From positions 62,001 to 126,000 of the forward strand of contig NZ_VFRR01000001.1 of the NCBI RefSeq assembly GCF_006385675.1: a stretch of 64,000 bases of DNA, given 5' to 3'. Within the stretch, counting starts at the first letter, position 1. Every line of letters starts with the position of its first letter. A program made the position numbers and the translations under genes. Shown here piece by piece: positions 26,160 to 36,509 of the stretch. Source of the stretch: Maribrevibacterium harenarium. GTDB lineage: Bacteria > Pseudomonadota > Gammaproteobacteria > Pseudomonadales > Marinomonadaceae. The notes under the pieces were generated by a model. That model was not told the DNA's origin. It made no database searches and saw only the letters and a program-made list of their open reading frames with translations.

Positions 26160-26762
26160 ATGAGCACATTGTCGGTCAAACGCCGTGTAGTCATACCGAT
26201 GCGAGCGGGGGAGGTGATGGCAGAATTCATCTCTTTTGCGGGAGATGATAGTGGCAAAGAACACATTGGTATTTATATGGCGGGAACCAATAAGACCGCT
26301 ACTGTGCCTTTGGTTCGGCTTCATTCTGAGTGCCTAACAGGTGATGTTTTTGGGTCTGGCCGTTGTGATTGTGGTGAGCAGCTAGAAGAAGCGATCGACC
26401 GGATCAACGAGGAAGGTGGATACATTTTATATTTGCGTCAAGAAGGTCGTGGTATTGGCTTGTACGCCAAGTTAGAGGCTTACGCATTGCAAGATCAGGG
26501 TTATGATACCTACGAAGCCAATGAAATGTTGCATTTGCCGGAAGATGGGCGTGACTTTTCTATTGCGGCGCAAATGTTGCTGGCATTGGGGGAAAAGCAG
26601 GTTAGATTGTTAACCAATAACCCAGATAAGGCTTCCCAGCTAGTGGCAAATGGAATTGAAGTGTCTGAGATTGTTCCAACTGCGGTGCACGTGAATCAGC
26701 ACAACCGTCAGTATTTAGAGGCGAAAGTAAAGCGCAAGCAACACACTCTGAAATTTGACTAA
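26160..26762 (+). CDS. ribA: GTP cyclohydrolase II
   Basis: 200-aa enzyme opening GTP to start riboflavin synthesis. The zinc cysteines are Cys58, Cys69 and Cys71 in [16 protein letters not shown], and the GTP-site segment RQEGRGIGL follows. It is the stand-alone RibA form, not fused to RibB, and is separate from other rib genes here. A perfect terminator follows. Confidence 0.96.
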   Translation: MSTLSVKRRVVIPMRAGEVMAEFISFAGDDSGKEHIGIYMAGTNKTATVPLVRLHSECLTGDVFGSGRCDCGEQLEEAIDRINEEGGYILYLRQEGRGIGLYAKLEAYALQDQGYDTYEANEMLHLPEDGRDFSIAAQMLLALGEKQVRLLTNNPDKASQLVANGIEVSEIVPTAVHVNQHNRQYLEAKVKRKQHTLKFD

Positions 26763-26765
26763 TTT

Positions 26766-26800
26766 AGTAGCCACCTTGAATCCTCAAGGTGGCTACTTTC
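26766..26800 (+). terminator. Terminator after ribA
   Basis: Perfect 14-bp stem AGTAGCCACCTTGA / TCAAGGTGGCTACT (26766-26779 and 26784-26797), loop ATCC, then a short T run. It lies between convergent ribA and the helicase gene. Confidence 0.8.
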
Positions 26801-26809
26801 CTGCCTAGC

Positions 26810-27991
26810 TTAGTTCTTCTTTTTCCCTTTTTTTCCGCCTCGGGCCTTTGTTTTAGGTTCAAGTCCGGTGATCTTGGTAAATTTAATTGGACTCCCCATA
26901 AAGCGCTGGATCTTTTCAATCATGGGTAAGTCGTGAATGTCCACCAAGCTAAAACAATTTCCGGGCTCACCTTCTCTAGATGCACGGCCGGCTCGATGGA
27001 TATAGGTGTCGGCGCGACGCGGCAAGCGTAAATTGATCACAGTGTTAATGTCGACCAAGTTAATGCCCCGTGCTGCGACATCGGTCGCTACTAGGACTTG
27101 AATGCGATCTTTTTGCATTTGCTTCACGGTCTCAGTGCGATCACTCTGCTTCATTTCTCCATGCAATCCACGCGCACGGATATTTAGTTTACGGATGGCA
27201 TTTACCCAAGTTTCAACGTGGTCGCGATTGTTTACAAATACCAAAGCCTGCTTCACGGACTCTTGCTGTAGTAGGTGACTGAGTACTTTGAGTTTGTGCT
27301 CATCGTCATCGACTCGTATTGCTTTTTGACTGACCAGTGAACTAACAGCGCGAGGAGACTCGCTCAAGTCGATTACGGCGGCATTTTCGCGAATAAACTG
27401 GCGGCCAAATTTGCCTAGCTTCTGGTTGTCTAGCGTGGCGGAAAAAAACAACGTTTGGTGCGCTGGCAGTTCTTTCTCGAGGCTAGTAAGGGCATCAGCG
27501 AAGCCCATCTCAAGCATGCGATCAGCCTCGTCAATCACTAAGAAGCTGGTGTCAGATAAATCCAGCCAACCTCTTTCATTGAGTTCGGCTAGGCGCCCCG
27601 GCGTGGCAACTAAGATATCGCAGACCTCGCTAAGTTGCTGTTGTTGGTTGCCATAAGGTGTGCCCCCAACAATAAGTTGCAACTGGATTCTAGTGTGGCT
27701 CAAAAGGTGTTGAACTTGTTGATGAGTCTGGCGAGCCAATTCACGACTCGGGGCAAGAATTAATACTTTAGGTGAAAGTGTGCTTTGCTCGTCCCGATCC
27801 AGTATGTGCTGAATCGCCGGTAAAGCAAAAGCCAGTGTTTTGCCCGTACCTGTAGGGGCGCAAGCTATGATGTCCAATCCCTCCAAAGCGGGAGGGATTG
27901 CTGCTTCTTGTATCGGTTTTGCGGCAGTGATGCCCATGTCAGCCAGGGCTTGTTCTAAGGTAAAGTCTAACTCTAGGTTCGAGAAACTCAT
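26810..27991 (-). CDS. SrmB-like DEAD-box RNA helicase
   Basis: 393-aa DEAD-box RNA helicase. Seen: Q-motif region (KPIQEAAIPPAL), Walker A APTGTGKT (residues 45-52), PSRELARQ, DEAD (154-157), SAT (184-186) and HRAGRASR. The N-terminal part and the GLEPKTKAR near the end resemble E. coli SrmB, a helicase for large ribosomal subunit assembly. The tail is a short lysine/glycine-rich RNA-binding extension. It could also be another RhlE/RhlB-type helicase; the SrmB assignment is moderate. Confidence 0.88.
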   Translation of the reverse strand: MSFSNLELDFTLEQALADMGITAAKPIQEAAIPPALEGLDIIACAPTGTGKTLAFALPAIQHILDRDEQSTLSPKVLILAPSRELARQTHQQVQHLLSHTRIQLQLIVGGTPYGNQQQQLSEVCDILVATPGRLAELNERGWLDLSDTSFLVIDEADRMLEMGFADALTSLEKELPAHQTLFFSATLDNQKLGKFGRQFIRENAAVIDLSESPRAVSSLVSQKAIRVDDDEHKLKVLSHLLQQESVKQALVFVNNRDHVETWVNAIRKLNIRARGLHGEMKQSDRTETVKQMQKDRIQVLVATDVAARGINLVDINTVINLRLPRRADTYIHRAGRASREGEPGNCFSLVDIHDLPMIEKIQRFMGSPIKFTKITGLEPKTKARGGKKGKKKN

Positions 27992-28170
27992 GTAGTGGGC
28001 TCTTCAAGTAATATTAGTCGCTATTTTATCACGACTGCCCTTGATACGCAGTGGTAGTTATTGGGTTTTGCCGTTGGGTGAGCAAGTGGAGCGGAATAAC
28101 CTGTTGGATTGTGCTGCTTTGTTTTGGGGGCTGGGCTATAATTCCGCGCATATTTGCGGAGACATGGCCG

Positions 28171-28725
28171 ATGCTAACAGACGAAAAAGTGATTGCTCAA
28201 ACCTATCGTTGGATAGAAGAATTTATCATCGGTATGAATATCTGTCCGTTTGCGCGTCGAGAAGTGGTTCGTGGCACAGTTCGGATTGTGGTCGTGCGCT
28301 CTCAGAGCGAGCAGGTTGCGTTACAAGAGCTTATGAATGAAGTGGCTTGGTTAGATGAGCATCAGGAAACTGAGACGACGCTGTTAGTGTATCCTGGGCT
28401 GTGTGCTCATTTTGATGATTATCTTGATTTTGTGGATGATGCTGAAACCCTAATGTCTCAGCAAGGCTGTGAAGGTATCTATCAGCTTGCTACCTTCCAT
28501 CCCCAGTATTGCTTTGCGGGCTCAGATCCTGCTGATGCAGAAAATTATACTAATCGCTCGCCTTATCCGATGCTACATATCCTGCGTGAGTCGGGGTTGA
28601 GTGATGCAATTGATCGTTTTGGCGACACTTCCATAATTCCGGAGCGTAACATACAGCTCATGGAAAAAACGGGAGTTTCCGCTCTGCAGGCAATCTTATA
28701 CACCTGTATGCAATCAGGTGACTAG
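28171..28725 (+). CDS. DUF1415 family protein
   Basis: 184-aa protein that fits the DUF1415 family, with the N-terminal segment TYRWIEEFIIGMNICPFA and later ATFHPQYCFAG and YTNRSPYPMLHILRE. GGAGA lies 8 nt before the ATG at 28171; an upstream in-frame ATG at 28051 would add an unlikely hydrophobic leader. Two conserved-looking cysteines (in NICPFA and QYCFAG) hint at metal or redox chemistry, but no activity is known. Confidence 0.8.
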   Translation: MLTDEKVIAQTYRWIEEFIIGMNICPFARREVVRGTVRIVVVRSQSEQVALQELMNEVAWLDEHQETETTLLVYPGLCAHFDDYLDFVDDAETLMSQQGCEGIYQLATFHPQYCFAGSDPADAENYTNRSPYPMLHILRESGLSDAIDRFGDTSIIPERNIQLMEKTGVSALQAILYTCMQSGD

Positions 28726-28776
28726 TTTACAGTGGTTTCAACTCACGCTGTTGTCAGCGTTCTAAGGTAAAAATTT

Positions 28777-29619
28777 ATGCAATGCCAAATTGGTAAAATA
28801 AATACTCTTGAAGTCGTTCGTGAAAAAGAGTTTGGCGTATATTTGGAGGCGGGCAATCTTGGGCAAATTCTGTTGCCAAAACGTTACATACCGAAAGGCT
28901 GCAAAATCGGTGGTCAGTTAGACGTCTTTGTTTATTTGGATTCAGAAGATCAATTGATCGCTACGACTGAAACGCCAAAAGTACAGGTTGGGCAGTTTGC
29001 TGGTCTCAAAGCTGTTGCGGTGAATAGTGTCGGTGCCTTTTTCGATTGGGGGTTGCCAAAAGATCTCTTGGTGCCATTTAGCAAACAGAAGAATACGGTA
29101 AGTGTTGGGGAAACCCATTTGCTGTTTGTTTACCTAGATGTGGAAACAAATCGCATTGTAGCGACAACTAAAGTAGACGCGCTGCTGAATCGAGAGGAGC
29201 CGCCCTATCGAACAGGTGATCAGGTGTCGCTTATTATTGGCGACCGTACAGATATAGGGTTCAAATGTATTGTTGATCAGCGTTTCTGGGGTGTGTTATT
29301 TTTTGCTGACGTGCCTGATCGAGTATTTAAAGGGCAGAAGCTAGAGGGTTTTATCAAACGAGTCCGAGAAGATGGTAAAATCGATTTAAGCCTGCAGCAA
29401 ACCGGTTATCAGAAGGTAACTGATATTCTTGATGATATTGTCGCTTATCTAGAAAAAAACGGTGGCAGCATGGCTATTACCGATAAAAGTAATCCAGAAG
29501 ACATAAAGCGCGCTTTTGGTGTTAGCAAGGCGACATTCAAAAAGGCGCTAGGTGCGCTTTACAAAGACAAGAAAGTCACGTTGGCTCCTGGGTCCGTGTC
29601 TTTGGCTAAAAAAAGTTAA
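28777..29619 (+). CDS. S1-like RNA-binding protein, CvfB/YitL family
   Basis: 280-aa protein with three successive S1-like beta-barrel domains (starting near residues 3, 70 and 145) and a C-terminal winged helix (GVSKATFKKALGALYKDKKV), the CvfB/YitL architecture. CvfB affects virulence gene expression in Staphylococcus, probably through RNA binding. Its end overlaps the convergent panE by 14 nt. Confidence 0.85.
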   Translation: MQCQIGKINTLEVVREKEFGVYLEAGNLGQILLPKRYIPKGCKIGGQLDVFVYLDSEDQLIATTETPKVQVGQFAGLKAVAVNSVGAFFDWGLPKDLLVPFSKQKNTVSVGETHLLFVYLDVETNRIVATTKVDALLNREEPPYRTGDQVSLIIGDRTDIGFKCIVDQRFWGVLFFADVPDRVFKGQKLEGFIKRVREDGKIDLSLQQTGYQKVTDILDDIVAYLEKNGGSMAITDKSNPEDIKRAFGVSKATFKKALGALYKDKKVTLAPGSVSLAKKS

Positions 29620-30526
29620 GTAGCTTTCGTTGGTAGGACTCTAGTTCTGCCGGGTTGTTGATGGCTTCATAGAGCAGATCTTGTAATGGGCATTCGATCT
29701 GCTCTTGCTTCGCAAAATAACCGCAAATATAGTCAACCTCTGTTTTGCGTTTCAGTCTGATGTCTTGCAGCATAGAGGAATGATTTAGTCCGGTCATGTG
29801 TGCCACTGTGGCTATACGATTGCCAAGCATTTCCAGATCAAGCTCCTTAGTGATAGGGTGGTGCGGAAAGCCTTGGTCGCGATAACATGATTTAATTTCT
29901 GCTACGGCAGCATCAAAAATATTCCGAACAGGAGTTTGGAGTATCTCGCCATTGGTTACGCCAAAAATCGCGGTTAACGGATTGATTACCGCATTTATTG
30001 CAAGCTTTTCTAATAATCGACACTCAATATTGGCGCAATGAAAGTCTTCTAAGGGGTTTGGTCTGCTAGTGGGTGAATGAAGCACGCCAATAAATGTATC
30101 GCCTTCGCCGGTCAAGCGGATGCTACTGTCATTGATTTTTAATGTTCCTTCATTGGTGACTCCGGCCCATAAAGATTGGTGTTCTTTTAGGTGTGGAATT
30201 AACTCCTGTTGCGCACCAAATCCATTGCATAGACACACAATGTCGGCAGATTTTCTCGTGAGTGACTTTATATCTAAAAAAGCGGGAAGTGCATCATAGG
30301 CTTTAGTACAGATAAGTACCTGCTCAAATTTGGAAGTCAAGCTAGCTGAAGTGGCAAAATTTGGCTGGTAGGATTGCTTGATGCCGCTGCTGTCCTCCAC
30401 ACTAATTTCTGTTGGATGGGTTTGGTAACGATGTAATAAAGTGACCTGATGTCCCTGCTCCAACAGGCGTGCAGCCCAGCGCATACCTAATGCGCCGCAT
30501 CCGATTACTAGCCAATGTTTGTTCAT
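29606..30526 (-). CDS. panE: 2-dehydropantoate 2-reductase (ketopantoate reductase)
   Basis: 306-aa NADPH-dependent reductase of the pantothenate pathway. The nucleotide-binding GCGALG is at residues 9-14, and the C-terminal catalytic segment EKLAINAVINPLTAI carries the family lysine. ApbA/PanE members vary in substrate, so ketopantoate is likely rather than certain. It is divergent from yajQ and overlaps the CvfB gene tail to tail. Confidence 0.85.
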   Translation of the reverse strand: MNKHWLVIGCGALGMRWAARLLEQGHQVTLLHRYQTHPTEISVEDSSGIKQSYQPNFATSASLTSKFEQVLICTKAYDALPAFLDIKSLTRKSADIVCLCNGFGAQQELIPHLKEHQSLWAGVTNEGTLKINDSSIRLTGEGDTFIGVLHSPTSRPNPLEDFHCANIECRLLEKLAINAVINPLTAIFGVTNGEILQTPVRNIFDAAVAEIKSCYRDQGFPHHPITKELDLEMLGNRIATVAHMTGLNHSSMLQDIRLKRKTEVDYICGYFAKQEQIECPLQDLLYEAINNPAELESYQRKLLNFF

Positions 30527-30548
30527 TCAGGTCTCCAACTTGAGGGTG

Positions 30549-30599
30549 TCTCTAGTCATAATCGTGCTATGATAACGCCTTTAGATTAATGACTAGAGA
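30549..30599 (+). repeat. Long-arm inverted repeat around the yajQ promoter
   Basis: Perfect 11-bp arms TCTCTAGTCAT (30549-30559) and ATGACTAGAGA (30589-30599), 29 nt apart. A -10-like TATGAT (30568-30573) lies between them. The right arm overlaps the likely yajQ ribosome binding site (GAGAGG), so the repeat could act as paired operators or, in a longer transcript, as an RBS-sequestering stem. Confidence 0.55.
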
Positions 30600-30609
30600 G
30601 GATTCGTCA

Positions 30610-31095
30610 ATGCCATCATTTGATATCGTGTCCGAACTGAATTGGCACGAAGTGACAAATGCTGTAGACCAAGCAAACCGAGAAATCGTGACCCGCTACG
30701 ATTTCAAGGGAGTGGATGCCAGTTTTACGATTAAAGATAAGCAGGCCATTGTGTTGGAAGCCAAAGCGGAAATGCAGCTGAAGCAGATGGTCGACATGAT
30801 CAGTCAAAAGTTGGTAAATCGAGGTATCGATTTGAAGTGTCTTGATCGGGGCAAAATTGTAGAGAGCAATTTGCGTGCGACTCAAGAGCTCAAATTGAAA
30901 GAGGGTATTGACGCTGCTGAAGCCAAAAAGCTAGTCAAGCTAATCAAAGACAGCAAGATCAAGGTTCAGGCCCAAATCCAAGGTGAGCAGCTACGAGTCA
31001 CAGGTAAGAAGCGGGATGACCTGCAGCAAGTAATGCAGTTGGTGCGCTCTTCGGAATTAGAATTACCGGTACAGTTTAATAACTTCCGCGACTAA
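30610..31095 (+). CDS. yajQ: YajQ family nucleotide-binding (c-di-GMP effector) protein
   Basis: 161-aa YajQ-family protein. The start MPSFDIVSE is the exact family beginning, which decides ATG 30610 over the upstream ATG at 30589. The two-ferredoxin-fold plan is supported by RYDFKGVDASF and the C-terminal VRSSELELPVQFNNFRD. In Xanthomonas and Pseudomonas, homologues bind cyclic di-GMP and tune transcription. It ends 1 bp before the convergent ATL gene. Confidence 0.93.
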   Translation: MPSFDIVSELNWHEVTNAVDQANREIVTRYDFKGVDASFTIKDKQAIVLEAKAEMQLKQMVDMISQKLVNRGIDLKCLDRGKIVESNLRATQELKLKEGIDAAEAKKLVKLIKDSKIKVQAQIQGEQLRVTGKKRDDLQQVMQLVRSSELELPVQFNNFRD

Positions 31096-31096
31096 T

Positions 31097-31414
31097 TCAG
31101 CGAGCTGGCGGATTGATAGGAAGTATTCGATTGCCTTCAATGCGCCAGCCTTCATGTTCTAGACTTTCTCGTTGTCGCCAGTAGCTGTCGCTCCCTTCGG
31201 TAAAGGAAATTTGTTTTTTGCTATTGACGACTCGAAACCACGGAATGGCTGTGTCTTTGGGGAGCTTTGCTAGTATCTTGCCGACTTGGCGCGCATGGTT
31301 GGGGGAGTGGGCGAGTCGAGCCACCTCGCCGTAGCTAAGTAGATCTCCCTCATTGCTATTGGCAATTATTGCTAAAACAGCTTCCGCAAACTCCTTCTGT
31401 GCTTGAAATGTCAT
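31097..31414 (-). CDS. Alkyltransferase-like protein (ATL)
   Basis: 105-aa MGMT-like DNA-binding domain. The active-site position reads PWFRVVNS (residues 58-65): tryptophan (Trp59) stands where true methyltransferases have the acceptor cysteine of PCHRV. That marks it as an alkyltransferase-like protein. ATLs bind and flip O6-alkylguanine and hand it to nucleotide excision repair. The helix-turn-helix segment LSYGEVARLAHSPNHARQVGKIL is intact. Confidence 0.88.
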   Translation of the reverse strand: MTFQAQKEFAEAVLAIIANSNEGDLLSYGEVARLAHSPNHARQVGKILAKLPKDTAIPWFRVVNSKKQISFTEGSDSYWRQRESLEHEGWRIEGNRILPINPPAR

Positions 31415-31467
31415 GCTTAGCCCCCACCTTTGAACAATATTCGGAATTATAAGAGAAGAAGGTCGTT

Positions 31468-31947
31468 ATGCGGTTAGCATTGCTGTTATTTATTTTGGTG
31501 CCAGTAATCGAGCTTAGCGTGCTAATCGCCGTTGGCGGTGAAATTGGTGCGCTAGCGACGGTGGGGTTGGTTTTTCTAACTGCTATTGTTGGAGTGGCAA
31601 TAATCCGTACCCAAGGGCTCGATACGTTGCTTCGGGCGCAAGACAAAATGCGCCGGGGGGAGTTGCCTGCTGCGGAAGTTGCCGAGGGCTTTATGCTGGC
31701 GATGGCAGGACTCATGTTACTTATACCTGGCTTTGTTAGCGATAGTTTAGGAGCGGTGTTGCTGATTACGCCTCTGCGTCGTCAGGTGGCGCAAACACTA
31801 GCTTTAGACTTTCTTACTAAGCGTATGAATATGCGCTCAGCCTGGCATCATCGCCAAGGCGGTTTTGATAATGCCGATGCTACCAACGTATTTGATGGTG
31901 AATTCACCAAAGATGCAGAAGAAGCAAAAAAAATTGATAAAAACTGA
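31468..31947 (+). CDS. fxsA: FxsA family membrane protein
   Basis: 159-aa inner-membrane protein with hydrophobic helices at about residues 1-20, 25-45 and 75-95, the FxsA plan. Family segments include LFILVPVIELSVLI and MLLIPGFVSDSLG. E. coli FxsA relieves F-plasmid exclusion of phage T7; its normal role is unclear. The soluble tail is charged. It stands directly before groESL, as in many relatives. Confidence 0.85.
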   Translation: MRLALLLFILVPVIELSVLIAVGGEIGALATVGLVFLTAIVGVAIIRTQGLDTLLRAQDKMRRGELPAAEVAEGFMLAMAGLMLLIPGFVSDSLGAVLLITPLRRQVAQTLALDFLTKRMNMRSAWHHRQGGFDNADATNVFDGEFTKDAEEAKKIDKN

Positions 31948-31956
31948 TTTCTGCCC

Positions 31957-31984
31957 CTTGAAAAAGATTTTGCCAACCACATAA
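31957..31984 (+). promoter_or_regulatory. Sigma-32-type heat-shock promoter of groESL
   Basis: CTTGAAA (31957-31963) followed after 13 bp by CCACATAA (31977-31984) matches the sigma-32 pattern CTTGAAA-N13/14-CCCCATNT with few changes and resembles the E. coli groE promoter in layout. The leader (about 80 nt) holds two small hairpins, CCCGCT/AGCGGG at 32003-32018 and CCAGG/CCTGG at 32029-32043. Confidence 0.75.
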
Positions 31985-32071
31985 ACGTTGGCGATAACGA
32001 ATCCCGCTTTACAGCGGGGCTAATCCGGCCAGGGGAGTCCTGGTAATGATTAACTTTGGAGATATAGATCA

Positions 32072-32362
32072 ATGAATATTCGTCCTTTGCACGATCGCGT
32101 TGTTGTTCGCCGTAAAGAAGAAGAAACAACTACAGCGTCTGGTATCGTTCTGCCAGGGTCAGCGACTGAAAAGCCTACTCAGGGTGAAGTGTTGGCCGTG
32201 GGCACTGGTCGTATTCAATCTAATGGTGATGTTCGCGAGCTAGCTGTTAAGGTTGGTGACACCGTTCTATTCGGCCAGTACTCAGGTCAAACCGTTAAGA
32301 TCAACGGTGAAGAGTTGCTGATTATGAAAGAAGACGAAATCTACGGCATCATCGAAGCCTAA
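32072..32362 (+). CDS. groES: Co-chaperonin GroES
   Basis: 96-aa heptameric lid of the GroEL chaperonin. It starts [14 protein letters not shown], the standard family start, with the mobile loop [14 protein letters not shown] and the C-terminal [15 protein letters not shown] good ribosome binding site (TTTGGAGA) lies upstream. It is 56 bp before groEL. Confidence 0.98.
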   Translation: MNIRPLHDRVVVRRKEEETTTASGIVLPGSATEKPTQGEVLAVGTGRIQSNGDVRELAVKVGDTVLFGQYSGQTVKINGEELLIMKEDEIYGIIEA

Positions 32363-32412
32363 TTCGAGGCTTTAGTTCAATCTAAGATTAGCGAAACTTA
32401 CAATAGGATTAA

Positions 32413-34056
<1,644 letters not shown>

Positions 34057-34098
34057 GGCCCTAGGCATACATCATTTATCTCATGCAATCATAATATC

Positions 34099-34130
34099 AA
34101 AGCCCTGTCTCGTGCAGGGCTTTTTTATTT
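34099..34130 (+). terminator. Terminator after groEL
   Basis: Stem AGCCCTG / CAGGGCT (34101-34107 and 34115-34121) with a 7-nt loop, then TTTTT. Confidence 0.9.
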
Positions 34131-34265
34131 TCTACTTGGTGAAAGATAGCAGGTAAATATTGCCTGTCGACAAACCATTGATTCTAAAGCTATTGATAAT
34201 TGCCAAACCGTATTAGATACTTGCAGGCAAACTATTTTTGTAAAATTCAAAAGAAAGGGATGCGT

Positions 34266-36509
34266 ATGCTTAAAAAGACGCTGATTAGTCTCGCTGTTGG
34301 TGCTGCATTATTCTCATCATGTGCCTCGGCGCTCGAATTAGGCGAGCTAACCTTTCAATCTCAGGCTGGTGAGCCGCTGTTGGGTTCTATTGTGCTGAGT
34401 GATGTGCAGGGGCTTACCCCGGGTGAAGTGTCAGTACGTCTCGGCAGTGAAAGCGAATTTCGCCAAGCTGGCTTTGCACCAACACGGGTGCTGTCGCAAC
34501 TGCGTTTTGCGGTCGTTGAAGACAATGGTCAACTTAAGGTATCTGTCCGTTCCACGCAGCCTTTGCAGGCGGATGAACTGAAGTTTGTGTTGGCGGCCAG
34601 TTGGCCGAGTGGGCAGGTGGTTCGAGAATACCAAGTGCCGCTTAACAATCAGGTGTTAGTTGAAAAAGCGCAACCAGAAGTGGTGCAAAACACTAGCGTT
34701 CCGACCGCCACCGTGACTCCTCGTACGACGGCGCCCACTTCGATGCCTAACTCGGTATTTGAAGCTGAGACTAAGGCTGCTCAAGCGTTGGCGGATAAAG
34801 GTCAGCTAGGTGTAAAGAAAGGCAATACGCTCTGGTCAATTGCTTCAGCGAACCGGCCTAATAATCAGCTGACTATTTACCAAACCATGATGGCGATTCA
34901 AGCCCTCAACCAAGATGCTTTCCTTGCGAATAATATCAATTTGTTGAAAGAAGGCTCTGTCCTACGTTTACCCACCCAAGAACAGATCGCACTGTTTAAT
35001 CAAATTGCCTCCAAGGGCGAGTTTGAACGCCAGCATCAAGCCTGGATGGCACTTAAAGCGGCAGGTAAAACACAGCAAGATATAGCCGCTGAACAAATGA
35101 ATACCCAAGCCGCTAGTAATACAGCGTCTGCTCCGGTGGAAAATAACGAAGACAAACTACAACTTGCCTCTGGTCAGAGCGTCTTGCCTGCGGAAGAGGC
35201 AGGTTCCAATCCAGCAGATCAGGTCAAAATTGGCGAGCTTGAATCAGAGCTATCTGCTACCCAAGAGTTGCTAGACAAGGAGTCGCGAGAAAAAGCGGAG
35301 TTGAGTGATAAACTTTCAGAGTTAAACAATCAACTGGCGACTCTGGAAAAACTGATCAGCCTAAAAGATCAACAGATGGCAGAGCTGCAGCGCCAATTCA
35401 TGAGTGCTCAGCAAGCTTTACAGGAACAAAAAAATACCGTCGATCAATTGTTAGAAGCAGATCAGTTGCGTCGTGAACAAGAGGCGGCAGAGCAAGACAG
35501 CCTTACTAATAAGATATTTGGCAACCCTATTATTATCTCCGTAGCTGGTGCCGTTTTATTACTGTTGGGTTTCCTCGTGGGACTGATTATGCGTCGCACT
35601 GGCAAAAAGAAGGAAAAGGAATCTGGTAATGGCGAGTTTGACCTAGCTCCTGTAGCTACGGCATCAGCAGCGACTGCCGCCGTAGCGGCTGTCACTGAGC
35701 CTCCTGCTACACCGGCACCTGAGACAGTAACCACGACTGTAAGTGAGCCGGAAGAAGAGCTGATAGAAGAAGATCCGTTTGCCTTTGATTTTGACGCGGA
35801 CGAATCTGATGCCTTTAACGACTTTGACGAGATGGAAGTTCCAGCTGCAGAGCCAAAAGCAGCTGAACCAGAGGTTACTCCGGTAGCGGATGAACTCGAT
35901 GATTTTGATATTCCAAGTACTGAGTTTGAAGAAGAGGATGACTTTAGTGCGCTGGATGCCCAAATGGATGAACTAACTGAAGTCGACGATATTCTTGATG
36001 ACTTCGCGGTAGAAGAAGATCCACAAGATGATATTCCGACAATGGACGAGGTTGCGTCAGAAGATGAATTTGATGTTGCCGCTGAAGTTGATGAATTGCC
36101 TTCCGAGGATTTTTCTGAAGAAGAGTCATTTGTGAGCAATTTGCTGAATGATATGGATGTTGCCGAAGACGATCAGGATACGATTCCTGACGTTGATCTG
36201 GAAGAATCCATTGAAGAATCCTTGTCTGATGGTGATATTGAATCTGACTTTGGCGATTTGGATGTGCCAGATTTTGGTGTTGAAGAAGCGAATGAAAGTG
36301 CTGAGGTCGATGATGAGGAAGAAGATATCGACTTCTTTGATGCAAGTGGTGATGAAGTTGCCACCAAACTGGATCTGGCCCGCGCCTATATGGATATGGG
36401 CGATGAAGAAGGCGCCCGAGTCATCTTGGAAGATGTGTTGAACGTCGGTAACGAAAGCCAAATTGCGGAAGCGCAAAGTATGATGGAGCGCATGTTCCCA
36501 GGTGAGTAA
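34266..36509 (+). CDS. fimV: FimV-like polar hub protein
   Basis: 747-aa FimV family protein. Order: signal peptide (LKKTLISLAVGAALFSSCASA), the FimV N-terminal beta domain beginning LELGELTFQSQAGEPL, a LysM-like peptidoglycan-binding region (GVKKGNTLWSIA), a coiled coil (about 318-395), a membrane span (about 421-440), a very acidic low-complexity region (about 496-693, largely Asp/Glu) and a C-terminal TPR-like FimV domain (KLDLARAYMDMGDEEGARVILEDVL). FimV organises the cell pole for type IV pili and cyclic-AMP signalling in Pseudomonas. The start at 34266 follows AAAGGGA; 34260 is also possible. It overlaps truA by 8 nt. Confidence 0.92.
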   Translation: MLKKTLISLAVGAALFSSCASALELGELTFQSQAGEPLLGSIVLSDVQGLTPGEVSVRLGSESEFRQAGFAPTRVLSQLRFAVVEDNGQLKVSVRSTQPLQADELKFVLAASWPSGQVVREYQVPLNNQVLVEKAQPEVVQNTSVPTATVTPRTTAPTSMPNSVFEAETKAAQALADKGQLGVKKGNTLWSIASANRPNNQLTIYQTMMAIQALNQDAFLANNINLLKEGSVLRLPTQEQIALFNQIASKGEFERQHQAWMALKAAGKTQQDIAAEQMNTQAASNTASAPVENNEDKLQLASGQSVLPAEEAGSNPADQVKIGELESELSATQELLDKESREKAELSDKLSELNNQLATLEKLISLKDQQMAELQRQFMSAQQALQEQKNTVDQLLEADQLRREQEAAEQDSLTNKIFGNPIIISVAGAVLLLLGFLVGLIMRRTGKKKEKESGNGEFDLAPVATASAATAAVAAVTEPPATPAPETVTTTVSEPEEELIEEDPFAFDFDADESDAFNDFDEMEVPAAEPKAAEPEVTPVADELDDFDIPSTEFEEEDDFSALDAQMDELTEVDDILDDFAVEEDPQDDIPTMDEVASEDEFDVAAEVDELPSEDFSEEESFVSNLLNDMDVAEDDQDTIPDVDLEESIEESLSDGDIESDFGDLDVPDFGVEEANESAEVDDEEEDIDFFDASGDEVATKLDLARAYMDMGDEEGARVILEDVLNVGNESQIAEAQSMMERMFPGE

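Noticed and set aside
31948-32071. CIRCE/HrcA operator before groES
   Set aside because: No TTAGCACTC-N9-GAGTGCTAA inverted repeat is present; a sigma-32-like promoter explains the region better.
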